Shown: positions 1 through 7,449 of the stretch, one piece after another
Numbering within the stretch: the first letter of the stretch is position 1
How the letters are laid out: each line of letters opens with the position of its first letter
NCBI GenBank assembly: GCA_019308525.1
Contig: JAFDIC010000025.1
Coordinates: forward strand, 1-20,305
From: Deltaproteobacteria bacterium
GTDB taxonomy: Bacteria; Desulfobacterota; DSM-4660; Desulfatiglandales; HGW-15
Length of the DNA stretch: 20,305 nt
Reading direction: 5' to 3'
Made by a program: the position numbers and the translations under genes
The notes under the pieces: generated by a model
Told to the model about the DNA's origin: nothing
Databases searched by the model: none
What the model saw: only the letters and a program-made list of their open reading frames with translations

Positions 1-1032
1 GTAGAAAAGGGTGACACTCTTTGGGACATATGCGAGAAATACTACGGTGACCCCAGTCTGTGGCCCAAGCTGTGGGAGATGAATCCTTTCATAACCAACC
101 CCCATCTGCTAAAGCCCGGTGACGTTATTACCCTCTTGGAAGAGGTACCCATCAAGGCCCCAAAGAAAACAGAACGGGCCGAAAAGAGACGCCCACCTCT
201 TAAGCCTTCCCTAATGGGGTTTGACATTTCAGCTGTCATAAACCCTGAGACCCTGGGATACCTTTCACTTGGCGAGCCATCCTACCAGGGGAAGATTTTC
301 GCATCCGAGAATGACAGGATTATGCTCTCCTCGGGAGACAGGGTATATATCGTCTGCAAAGGGGATTGGAAATTCCGCCCCGGCCAGGAACTTTTCATAG
401 GGCGCCTTTCCAAGATGATAAAACATCCCATATCCGGCAAGCCTTTGGGCCGCATTGTATCCTTAAGGGGACGGCTCCGCATAGAGGGTCGAGCGGGTGT
501 AGACTACAGGGAAGGTCGACTCGACAAGAGCGAAAGGACTTACAGCGCCAAGATCATTCAGTCCTTCAGCCCCATCGGGTTGGATGACGTAGTTATCGAC
601 TATCAACCCGTTTCCCCATGCATTCAACCAACACCGGTCAGTAAAGAGATGGTTCTTGCCATCGTCGCAGCCAAAGAGTACATGATGGTCCTTGGACAGT
701 ACAGCGTCGTATACCTGGACAAAGGGTTCAGGGATGGTGTTAGGAGAGGAAACATCTTCGAGGTGGTAAAACCCCACGTAGTGAAAGACACGGAGGCATC
801 GTCCAAGAGGTGGCGCGAGCGTGGTGCCGCCATTCCAAGGGGATCAAAGCTGTTACTCCCTGATGTTCCTGTCGGAACAGTCATCATAGTTGAATCAAGG
901 CCGAAAACGAGCACCGGTTTGGTCCTTTACGCCAGTGAGATTTTTTCTGTCGGCATATACGTCAAGGGAGGTTATGAGCCAACGGGGAAAAGCAAGGCCC
1001 TGTCCGCTTTGCCCACCTGCCCAATTCAATAG
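1..1032 (+). CDS. LysM-domain protein with SH3-like repeats (5' truncated)
   Basis: The reading frame is open from base 1, so the gene starts outside the window; the ATG at 79 is internal. The first ~47 visible residues form a LysM peptidoglycan-binding domain (VEKGDTLWDICEKYYGDP..., ending with a LKPGDVITL strand), so the product is probably exported and bound to the cell wall. After a Lys/Arg/Pro-rich linker (~50-70), two regions (~104-200 and ~223-330 of the visible part) share one pattern: a short acidic/Gly turn, VY(I/L), a G-x-x-F strand, a Gly-turn and a terminal 'A.I..S...I' strand. This resembles the SH3-like fold of FlgT-C-type modules; that match is by eye. No catalytic motif is seen. 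dprA follows after ~260 bases on the same strand. The function is unknown beyond likely envelope attachment. Confidence 0.8.
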   Translation, partial: VEKGDTLWDICEKYYGDPSLWPKLWEMNPFITNPHLLKPGDVITLLEEVPIKAPKKTERAEKRRPPLKPSLMGFDISAVINPETLGYLSLGEPSYQGKIFASENDRIMLSSGDRVYIVCKGDWKFRPGQELFIGRLSKMIKHPISGKPLGRIVSLRGRLRIEGRAGVDYREGRLDKSERTYSAKIIQSFSPIGLDDVVIDYQPVSPCIQPTPVSKEMVLAIVAAKEYMMVLGQYSVVYLDKGFRDGVRRGNIFEVVKPHVVKDTEASSKRWRERGAAIPRGSKLLLPDVPVGTVIIVESRPKTSTGLVLYASEIFSVGIYVKGGYEPTGKSKALSALPTCPIQ

Positions 1033-1074
1033 TAAGCCCCTCCCCTGAAGTCATTCTTGAGGGTTGTCCTTTCT

Positions 1075-1111
1075 ATGACAGGTCTTGGGCTGGAAAAAGC
1101 CGGCCTGTCAT
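1075..1111 (+). other. Large imperfect hairpin between LysM gene and dprA
   Basis: An 8-bp perfect outer stem (1075-1082 ATGACAGG with 1104-1111 CCTGTCAT) encloses a 4-bp inner stem (1088-1091 with 1098-1101) and a GGAAAA loop. A second small stem (1115-1119 with 1124-1128, GAGAA/TTCTC) follows directly. Neither is followed by a T tract on the + strand, so this is not a textbook intrinsic terminator. It could still be a 3' end stabiliser or Rho-linked structure of the LysM transcript. A 62-residue reading frame here has no family features and is not called. Confidence 0.4.
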
Positions 1112-1138
1112 TCCGAGAAAGCGTTCTCAAGAAAAAAC

Positions 1139-1167
1139 TTGACTATTACAATCCTCTCTGTTCTTAT
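1139..1167 (+). promoter_or_regulatory. Candidate sigma-70 promoter for dprA-topA
   Basis: TTGACT at 1139-1144 (5 of 6 match to the -35 consensus) is followed after 17 bases by TCTTAT at 1162-1167 (4 of 6). Transcription would begin near 1174, leaving a leader of about 120 bases before the preferred dprA ATG. The site lies just downstream of the 1075-1128 hairpins, a sensible place for a new transcript. Confidence 0.35.
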
Positions 1168-1295
1168 TCCCGCCATCTTTCTGCTGCAAGAGGACATAAT
1201 GCCTTATAGGAGTCGTCATAGGGGTCGCAGGATTATTCCCTGTTCCAGGAACGGACAAGTTACTCCCTTATGACTTGAAACAATCATTTGACACC

Positions 1296-2399
1296 ATGAA
1301 AAGCGATTCATCGGACAAGGGCTACTGGCTTGCACTTCATTTGGTTCCCGGGTTGGGGAACATCCTTTTCAAAAACCTTCTTGACAGGTTCGGGGATCCT
1401 GAACACGTTTTTCGCGCCGATCTTGCCGACCTCATGGAACTGGAAGGAATGCGAAAGGATGTGGCCCTGAAAATCGTCGAAAAGGACTTCGCCGGTGATC
1501 CTTCAAAGGTCCTTGAGAGGCTTGAAAAAATCGATGCAAGGCCTGTTACTTACCACGACAGCGAATATCCCCCCAACCTTAAGGAAATCTACGATCCGCC
1601 AATGCTACTTTACGTTAAGGGAAAGAGGATTCCGGCCAATATTACTTATGTTGCAGTCGTTGGATCCAGAAGCCCTACCCCCTATGGCCTGAATGCAGCG
1701 GAAAAGATCGCTCAGGGCCTTGCCAGGAGAGGCCTGGGCGTGGTAAGTGGCATGGCCAGGGGGATTGACTCTGCTGCCCATTGGGGCTGCCTTAACGGCA
1801 GGGGTTTTACCCTTGCCGTTCTTGGTACAGGAATTGACATAATCTACCCCCTTTCGAACAAGAAACTGTTTCGCAAGATCATGGAAAGCGGTGCAATACT
1901 TTCAGAGTTTCCCCTGGGGACTCCACCGGAACCCCAGAACTTCCCCATCCGCAACAGGTTGATAAGCGGCCTTGGACGTGGAGTCGTGGTGGTGGAGGCG
2001 ACAAAAAAAAGCGGCTCCCTGATAACCGCATCACTGGCCCTGGAGCAGGGTAGAGAAGTGTTCGCTGTCCCCGGGAGCATAAACTCCTATAAGAGCACGG
2101 GCTGTCATTTCCTTATCAAGCAAGGGGCCACGCTTATAGAAACCGCGGATGACGTTCTCCAAGAACTGGGGTTGAACTTTCCCCATACGTCCAAGACAGA
2201 TACATTCAGAGATCCACCGTCTCCTCCGCTGGAAAAGCATGAAGAGATAGTATATTCCTTGGTCGCAGACTACCCCGTCCATATTGATCAAATATCCCGA
2301 GAGAGCAAGTTGGAGCCCAAGGAAGTTTCGAGCATACTAATGCGATTGGAATTGAAAGGAATAGTAAGGCAACTGCCCGGTAAAATGTTTGTACGGTAG
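1296..2399 (+). CDS. dprA: DNA-processing protein DprA
   Basis: DprA/Smf (367 aa) binds single-stranded DNA and loads RecA during natural transformation and recombination, in the cytoplasm. The N-terminus has the usual YWLALHLVPGLG opening and a helix-hairpin-helix-like region. The central Rossmann domain carries the family signatures: GSRSPTPYG, VVSGMARGIDSAAH, LGTGIDIIYP, FPIRNRLISGL and SGSLITASLALEQGREVFAVPG. The last ~60 residues form the winged-helix (DprA_WH) tail. I chose the ATG at 1296; a TTG at 1275 in the same frame adds seven residues. Neither has a clear Shine-Dalgarno sequence, so the start is uncertain. topA begins 9 bases after the stop, and dprA-topA is a common bacterial pair, so they are probably co-transcribed. 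The family occurs in many non-transformable bacteria, so competence cannot be concluded. Confidence 0.96.
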   Translation: MKSDSSDKGYWLALHLVPGLGNILFKNLLDRFGDPEHVFRADLADLMELEGMRKDVALKIVEKDFAGDPSKVLERLEKIDARPVTYHDSEYPPNLKEIYDPPMLLYVKGKRIPANITYVAVVGSRSPTPYGLNAAEKIAQGLARRGLGVVSGMARGIDSAAHWGCLNGRGFTLAVLGTGIDIIYPLSNKKLFRKIMESGAILSEFPLGTPPEPQNFPIRNRLISGLGRGVVVVEATKKSGSLITASLALEQGREVFAVPGSINSYKSTGCHFLIKQGATLIETADDVLQELGLNFPHTSKTDTFRDPPSPPLEKHEEIVYSLVADYPVHIDQISRESKLEPKEVSSILMRLELKGIVRQLPGKMFVR

Positions 2400-2408
2400 A
2401 TATAGACC

Positions 2409-5000
2409 ATGGCCAGGAAAAGATCCAAGAAAGCGGGTGCAGGCCCTGGAGCGGGACCTGACACAAAAGGAAGGCAGCTAGTGATCGTGGAATCACCGGC
2501 CAAGGCACGCACTATCAACAAATACCTGGGTCCTGAGTTCGTGGTGATGGCCTCGGTGGGGCATGTCAGAGATCTTCCCGACAGGAATCCCAAGGGTGTC
2601 AACGATCCTGTGCCCGGAGTCGACATCGAACACAATTTCAAGCCCACATACGAGATAATAAAGGAAAAGGCAAAGACCATAGACCAGATCAGAAAGGCCG
2701 CCAGGAAGGCTTCCGGGATTTGGCTGGCCACGGACCTGGACAGGGAAGGAGAAGCAATAGCCTGGCACCTGACCGAGGCACTCGGAGTAAAGCCGCCAGA
2801 AGGTAAAAGGGTGGTGTTCAACGCCATTACAAAGAGAGAGATAGAAAGGGCATTTCAAAACCCAAGAAAGATCGACATGGACAAGGTCCAGGCCCAGCAG
2901 GCAAGGAGAATTCTGGACCGAATCGTTGGATACCAGGTATCCCCCCTGCTCTGGAGAAAGGTGGCCGGAGGATTGAGCGCGGGCCGGGTTCAGTCGGTGG
3001 CCTTGAGGTTACTGGTGGAAAGGGAGAGGGAGATAGAATCCTTTATCCCGGAAGAGTATTGGAGGCTCGTAGGATATTTCACTGTTCGTGTCGAAGAGGC
3101 CCAAGAAATTGGAAAGCAATGGCGCGAACTGCTCTCACAGGCGCAAGGCAAGGAGGAAGGGAAAAGAGCAGACGGATTGAGCGTCCAGGACAGGAATAGA
3201 TGGCTCGTTGAACAAAGATGTTTCATTGCGGAGCTTGCAGAGGTCGACGGCAAAAAGGTCGAGAAAAAGGATAGTAAGACCGTACTCGAAGCAGCAAAGC
3301 GCGCAGGCTTTGAGCTTGATGAAAAGGTAGAGACAGAAGACCCAAAAGCAAAGGGGCCTGCGAGGCACCGACTCCAGCTCAAGGGGCATGTAACGGGCCG
3401 CCCCTCATGGCGCATCAAGTCTGTAGAAACGAAACGGGTAAGGGTCAAACCGCCAGCCCCCTTCATTACCAGCACCCTTCAACAGGCAGCAGCCAGCCAA
3501 CTGGATTTCAGCGCCCAGATAACCATGCGGATTGCACAGATGCTTTATGAGGGGGTCATGATCAAGGGCATGGGCTCTGTGGGCCTTATTACTTACATGA
3601 GGACCGATTCAACACATCTGGCCGACGAGGCGATAGAAATGGCCCGTGAATTCATTGCCTCCAAGTACGGTGGGAAATACCTTCCCCAAAAGCCCAATGT
3701 CTATTCCTCCTCAAACCGCTCTGCCCAGGAGGCGCACGAGGCTATCCGGCCAACGGACGTAACTCTTACTCCGGAAAGCATAAGATCGTCCCTGGACGAA
3801 AGACAATACAAGCTGTACAAGCTCATATGGGAAAGGTTTGTGGCATGCCAGATGGCCGAGGCACAATGGGACTCCACTACCGTGTTGATCTCCGCTACCG
3901 ACGATGGAGGGGAGATAGTGTTCAAGGCCACGGGAAGGGTCCTCGTATTTGAAGGGTTTTACAGGGTGACCGGCATCCCCGGTACGTCAAGCGAGGCGGA
4001 ACTGCCTCGTTTGTCAAAAGAGCGACCCGTAGCCCCTATTCACCTCGATCCTGTCCAGAATTTCACCTCCCCTCCCCCCCGGTACACAGAGGCTTCTCTG
4101 GTAAAGAAGCTTGAAGCCGAGGGAATAGGCAGACCCAGCACCTATGCACAAATCATCCAGGTAATCCTGAATCGAAAATATGCAGAAAAGATAAAGAATC
4201 GTTTCTATGCAACGGACCTTGGCAAGGTGGTTACGGATAAATTGATGGAGGCCTTTCCCGAGATCATGCAAATAGGATATACAAGGGAAATGGAGCAGAG
4301 GCTGGACGACATAGAAGAGAAGCACTCGGACTGGGTAGAGATGCTCCGCAGGTTCTACGGCCCGTTCAAGCAAAGGCTGGAATCTGCTTACGAAAGCCTG
4401 GAGCACGCAAAGGCCGAGACCGAGCCTGCCCCGCACACTTGTCCGGAGTGTGGCGGCAGCACGATATACCGCTTTGGCAGGAACGGGCGCTTCTTGAGTT
4501 GTTCAAGATATCCTGAGTGCAAATACGCTTCCCCGATCGACCGGGAAGGGAACCCTGTGGAGCATATCCTTACGGACATCGCATGTCCAAAGTGCGGAGA
4601 ACCGATGGCCCTGCGAAGAAGCCGCTATGGCCCCTTTTTGAGTTGCAACAGGTATCCAGAGTGTGATGGCACAGTCAACCTGGACAAAAAGGGATGTATT
4701 AGCCCACCCAAAGCTCCTCCCTTGTTGACGGACCTTCCCTGTCCCAAGTGCCAGTCCCCAATGAACCTCCGTCGCGGAGCCAGGGGACCCTGGTTGAGCT
4801 GTTCCAAGTTTCCCAGGTGTAGAGGGAGGCTAAGCTGGACTTCCCTTTCCCAGGCAGTAAAAGAGAAATGGCAAAGGGCATTGGAGGAACACGAAAAGCA
4901 ACACCCCCTGGCCGCCATACGTAGAATCGACGGATCACCGGTGGACAGTAATTACAGGCCCCGTCCGCTGAGCCCGGAAGAAGATGAGCTGGAAGAATGA
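2409..5000 (+). CDS. topA: DNA topoisomerase I (type IA)
   Basis: The 863-residue TopA relaxes negative supercoils through a 5'-phosphotyrosyl intermediate. The TOPRIM domain holds the metal acids E28 (VIVESP) and D109-x-D111-x-E113 (TDLDREGEAIAWH). The active-site tyrosine is Y396 in GLITYMRTDST. PFITSTLQQAA and GIGRPSTYA are further type IA signatures. The C-terminal third carries three four-Cys zinc modules of the CPxC...CSxYPxC type, starting near residues 678, 721 and 775. A charged segment of roughly 50 residues beyond the Escherichia coli layout sits between PEEYW (~214) and PPAPFITS, inside the gate region. It starts 9 bases after dprA. An N-terminal Lys-rich tail (~20 residues) precedes the TOPRIM fold. 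Confidence 0.97.
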   Translation: MARKRSKKAGAGPGAGPDTKGRQLVIVESPAKARTINKYLGPEFVVMASVGHVRDLPDRNPKGVNDPVPGVDIEHNFKPTYEIIKEKAKTIDQIRKAARKASGIWLATDLDREGEAIAWHLTEALGVKPPEGKRVVFNAITKREIERAFQNPRKIDMDKVQAQQARRILDRIVGYQVSPLLWRKVAGGLSAGRVQSVALRLLVEREREIESFIPEEYWRLVGYFTVRVEEAQEIGKQWRELLSQAQGKEEGKRADGLSVQDRNRWLVEQRCFIAELAEVDGKKVEKKDSKTVLEAAKRAGFELDEKVETEDPKAKGPARHRLQLKGHVTGRPSWRIKSVETKRVRVKPPAPFITSTLQQAAASQLDFSAQITMRIAQMLYEGVMIKGMGSVGLITYMRTDSTHLADEAIEMAREFIASKYGGKYLPQKPNVYSSSNRSAQEAHEAIRPTDVTLTPESIRSSLDERQYKLYKLIWERFVACQMAEAQWDSTTVLISATDDGGEIVFKATGRVLVFEGFYRVTGIPGTSSEAELPRLSKERPVAPIHLDPVQNFTSPPPRYTEASLVKKLEAEGIGRPSTYAQIIQVILNRKYAEKIKNRFYATDLGKVVTDKLMEAFPEIMQIGYTREMEQRLDDIEEKHSDWVEMLRRFYGPFKQRLESAYESLEHAKAETEPAPHTCPECGGSTIYRFGRNGRFLSCSRYPECKYASPIDREGNPVEHILTDIACPKCGEPMALRRSRYGPFLSCNRYPECDGTVNLDKKGCISPPKAPPLLTDLPCPKCQSPMNLRRGARGPWLSCSKFPRCRGRLSWTSLSQAVKEKWQRALEEHEKQHPLAAIRRIDGSPVDSNYRPRPLSPEEDELEE

Positions 5001-5017
5001 ACTGCCCGAATATGCTC

Positions 5018-5701
5018 TCAGGATTCACTCCCCTTGAGCCTGTTCACGAGCAGGTGCGCCTGCCTAACAGGTTCCGGCAACCTGTATCGGCCGCAGCACT
5101 GGAGCACGATCTCAATGGCCTGGTCCAAGGTTATCTTATGCCCTGAAGAAACGAACAAGGGCTTTACTGCTCTCCTTGTCCTCAACACGGCTCCAACCCT
5201 CTCCCCCCGGTGAACCAGATAGGACAAGGCACCCCTCTCGGTTCCAACCTCCTTGAATTCTCCCACCAGACGGCTCTTTGCACACCCGATGGTCGGTCTG
5301 TCCAACAGCAAACCGAGGTGGGAAGCCAACCCCAATCTTCTCGGATGGGCTATTCCCTGCCCGTCACAAAGGATCAAGTCTGGGAGGGTGTCAAGCAGTT
5401 CAAATGCCTTTATCAGGACAGGAATCTCCCTAAAGCTCAAAAGGCCCGGGACATAGGGAAAAATCCCCTCGCCTCTGACCGATTTTTCTTCCACCGTTTG
5501 CAAGCCGGGATATTCAAGAACAACCACCCCGGCCCACAGAATGCCCCTTTCTTTCGACAGGCATACATCTGCACCACCAACGGTGCGAAGCCTTTTGCGA
5601 CCCAGTGGAAGGATTTGAACTCTTCCGCTTAACCTTTCCTGGATTTCGATTGCTTCCCTTGGGGAAACATCCCAGGGGTGGAGATTTTGTATCCTATTCA
5701 T
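5018..5701 (-). CDS. nfi: Endonuclease V (deoxyinosine 3'-endonuclease)
   Basis: This 227-residue enzyme cleaves the second phosphodiester bond 3' of deoxyinosine, starting repair of deaminated adenine. The visible active-site set is D45 (GGADV), Y83 in the strand-separating PYVPG wedge, E92 (SFRE), D113 (CDGQG) and H119 (IAHPRR). Their relative spacing agrees with what I recall for the Thermotoga maritima enzyme (D43, Y80, E89, D110, H116). The block GQGIAHPRRLGLASHLG is diagnostic of the family. The ATG at 5701 gives a normal N-terminus (LHPWDVSPREAI), but I see no good ribosome binding site. Its 3' end faces topA 17 bases away, so the two transcripts converge. Confidence 0.95.
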   Translation of the reverse strand: MNRIQNLHPWDVSPREAIEIQERLSGRVQILPLGRKRLRTVGGADVCLSKERGILWAGVVVLEYPGLQTVEEKSVRGEGIFPYVPGLLSFREIPVLIKAFELLDTLPDLILCDGQGIAHPRRLGLASHLGLLLDRPTIGCAKSRLVGEFKEVGTERGALSYLVHRGERVGAVLRTRRAVKPLFVSSGHKITLDQAIEIVLQCCGRYRLPEPVRQAHLLVNRLKGSES

Positions 5702-5828
5702 GATGGCGGGATCAAAAGGTCATTACCGCGACACACCAGGTTGAGCAATCGGCGAGGACCTCATTCTGCGTTTTGATTCCCGGATTCTTCCCCCGGATGC
5801 CAAGGTATAGCCTGGACCTCCGTCTCAT

Positions 5829-5860
5829 GCCATGGGGAAGGCCCAGGCCTTCCTATGGGC
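5829..5860. other. Inverted repeat between nfi and response regulator
   Basis: GGAAGGCC (5836-5843) and GGCCTTCC (5846-5853) pair perfectly, and the stem extends outward through a bulge to GCC(C)AT at both ends (5829-5860). It lies 35 bases beyond the stop of the minus-strand response regulator, where a terminator would be expected. No T run follows on either strand, so an intrinsic terminator is not supported. The rest of the 193-base gap (5702-5894) shows nothing convincing. Confidence 0.35.
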
Positions 5861-5894
5861 AACAAAGAGGCCGGTCAGCAGCGGCGGACGCGGG

Positions 5895-6401
5895 CTAACC
5901 AGCGCCTTCCTCGCTCTTCTTGAGGGATTCTTCGAACTCCTTGAAAAACTTGTCCCTTTCTTTCCAGTCGGGGCCGAACCTCTTGTTGAAATAGGATTCG
6001 AGCCGGTCGAAAAGCTTGAGCCAGATGGACTTCTTCCCATCCAGAACCACATCTTCCAGGAATTCACGCAGTTCAGATATCTTTTCCTTGGGCAAAAAAG
6101 AGATGGCTCCGAGCTTGATCGATTTTTTCAACGCATCCGGTGTGACAGCGTGAGCCGTTAACATGACCGCGGGAAAGCCCCTTGACACCGCGTTCTTCAA
6201 AAGTTCAAACCCATTGACGCCCATAATATCCAGTATCACGACGTCGTAGGTGTAACTCAGAAGGTATTGCAAGGCCGTTTCATAATCCGATGCCTTGTGA
6301 ACAATGGCCATATCGAGTTCTTCCGCCACGGTTTCCAGCACATCAGGTTCGTCGTCCACCACCAGTATTACCTTGTCCTTCAAAGGGCTTTCCTTTTTCA
6401 T
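5895..6401 (-). CDS. Stand-alone receiver-domain response regulator
   Basis: The 168-residue protein has one CheY-like receiver domain (~10-120) and no DNA-binding or enzymatic output domain. The phosphorylation site is complete: acidic pair D16-D17 (VVDDEPD), phosphoacceptor D58 (VILDIM), T82 (MLTAH) and K105 (LPKEK). The final ~50 residues form a strongly charged, probably helical tail (KLFDRLESYFNKRF..., KEFEESLKKSEEG) that may contact a partner. The start at 6401 is supported by a GGAGGA ribosome binding site five bases away. No histidine kinase is adjacent, so the partner is unknown. It is divergent from the protease gene at 6577 and shares a 175-base AT-rich intergenic region with it. 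It likely acts in the cytoplasm as a phosphorelay intermediate or by protein-protein contact. Confidence 0.9.
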   Translation of the reverse strand: MKKESPLKDKVILVVDDEPDVLETVAEELDMAIVHKASDYETALQYLLSYTYDVVILDIMGVNGFELLKNAVSRGFPAVMLTAHAVTPDALKKSIKLGAISFLPKEKISELREFLEDVVLDGKKSIWLKLFDRLESYFNKRFGPDWKERDKFFKEFEESLKKSEEGAG

Positions 6402-6406
6402 GGCAT

Positions 6407-6412
6407 TCCTCC
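6407..6412 (-). promoter_or_regulatory. Ribosome binding site of the response regulator
   Basis: The minus strand reads GGAGGA five bases before the ATG whose first base is at 6401. This is one of the strongest Shine-Dalgarno matches in the window and fixes the start. Confidence 0.75.
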
Positions 6413-6507
6413 ACTACTTTTTGTTGTTTTCCCCCTGCATCGTACAGCAGTGAACTGCACCAAGCTCAAAGACAAGAGCCAATGATTGGTCATCCTAGCG
6501 ATATTTT

Positions 6508-6530
6508 AATATTTTGTAAAATAAAATATT
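6508..6530. repeat. AT-rich inverted repeat in divergent intergenic region
   Basis: AATATTTT (6508-6515) and AAAATATT (6523-6530) form an 8-bp perfect inverted repeat with a 7-base centre. It overlaps the proposed -35 box and spacer of the protease promoter. It could be an operator or merely AT-rich promoter DNA. Confidence 0.35.
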
Positions 6531-6542
6531 TGTTGCTATCAT
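6514..6542 (+). promoter_or_regulatory. Candidate promoter of the DUF4124-protease gene cluster
   Basis: TTGTAA (6514-6519, 4 of 6) and TATCAT (6537-6542, 5 of 6) are separated by exactly 17 bases in the only strongly AT-rich stretch of this intergenic region. Transcription would start near 6549, giving a leader of about 28 bases to the ATG at 6577. Confidence 0.5.
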
Positions 6543-6576
6543 AAGGGCAGAAAATCCATTTTTAGATCACGATATT

Positions 6577-7443
6577 ATGAACTCAACGCATTTTTTGGGG
6601 AGGCACAGCAAGGCCCGATCCCTATCGTCTGTTCTTCTAAGGTTCCCTTTCGTTTCCTTTATACCCATGGTGATATTCCTGTGGGTTTTTCTTCCCGGGA
6701 GTTCTCATGGAGGGAAGATCTACAAATGGGTCGACAAACAGGGCGTGATTCATTTCTCTGATCGAATGCCGGAAAATCTTGGTGAAGTCGAGGGTCCGAT
6801 CGAGCAACGGGAATTGGCTGGTCCCGGGAGAGACACGGTCCCCCCTAAAGGGACTGGAAGGAATATCTCCAGAAGCCCGATCGAACATGCAGCCAACAGC
6901 ACCTTTACCATAAAGGGAAGGGCAAGGCTCGGCTCGGGCTTCTTTGTTTCCCCCAAGGGTTACGCCGCAACTTGCAAGCATGTTATTGAAGAGACATCAA
7001 ATCCTGTTATAATACTCAGTGATCAAACAGAAGCGGATATGAAAGTCATAATGACGAGCACCGAGCATGACCTTGCCGTGATACTCGTCATTGTGCCGGG
7101 GGAAGTTCCTTACCTGACTTTCAGGGCACCCGAAACCCTGGTCCCGGGGGAAAGGCTCTATGCTATTGGCTCCTCCGTGGGGCTACAGGCAACGGTTACA
7201 GACGGTGTCTTTACGGGGCTGAGAGAGATCGTTACCTCCCACGAGGTGATACAATTCTCAGCGCCTATTAACCCCGGAAACAGCGGCGGGCCCCTGATCG
7301 ATGAGAAAGGCCGGGTCGTTGGTGTAGTCAGCTCAAAGTATGTCACCAAGCAAGGAATGCCTGTGGCGGGAGTTGGATTTGCCATCCCCTCCTCCTTTCT
7401 GGAGGAGGAGTTCTCTGAATATATCATGAAGGAACAGGAGTGA
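6577..7443 (+). CDS. Secreted DUF4124 plus trypsin-like serine protease
   Basis: This 288-residue protein begins with a basic N-region and a hydrophobic stretch (~22-41, ending near LPGSSHG) that looks like a signal peptide or anchor. A DUF4124 motif follows (~46-66: KIYKWVDKQGVIHFSD), then a low-complexity linker. Residues ~108-285 form a chymotrypsin-fold S1C-type (HtrA/DegP-like) protease with the triad H135 (CKHV), D165 (EHDLAVI) and S236 (NPGNSGGPL). No PDZ domain follows, unlike DegP. It probably acts in the periplasm on unfolded or exported proteins. The ATG at 6577 has no clear ribosome binding site; an in-frame ATG at 6667 would shorten the signal. The FAH-family gene starts six bases after the stop, so the two are likely co-transcribed. 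Confidence 0.88.
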   Translation: MNSTHFLGRHSKARSLSSVLLRFPFVSFIPMVIFLWVFLPGSSHGGKIYKWVDKQGVIHFSDRMPENLGEVEGPIEQRELAGPGRDTVPPKGTGRNISRSPIEHAANSTFTIKGRARLGSGFFVSPKGYAATCKHVIEETSNPVIILSDQTEADMKVIMTSTEHDLAVILVIVPGEVPYLTFRAPETLVPGERLYAIGSSVGLQATVTDGVFTGLREIVTSHEVIQFSAPINPGNSGGPLIDEKGRVVGVVSSKYVTKQGMPVAGVGFAIPSSFLEEEFSEYIMKEQE

Positions 7444-7449
7444 AAGGCA

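Noticed and set aside
1085..1273. 62-residue open frame between the LysM gene and dprA
   Set aside because: It begins inside the hairpin, has no ribosome binding site or family pattern, and overlaps the proposed promoter.
6413..6470. Possible sigma-54 site (TGGCTC...) upstream of the response regulator
   Set aside because: The required GC element is missing at the right spacing.
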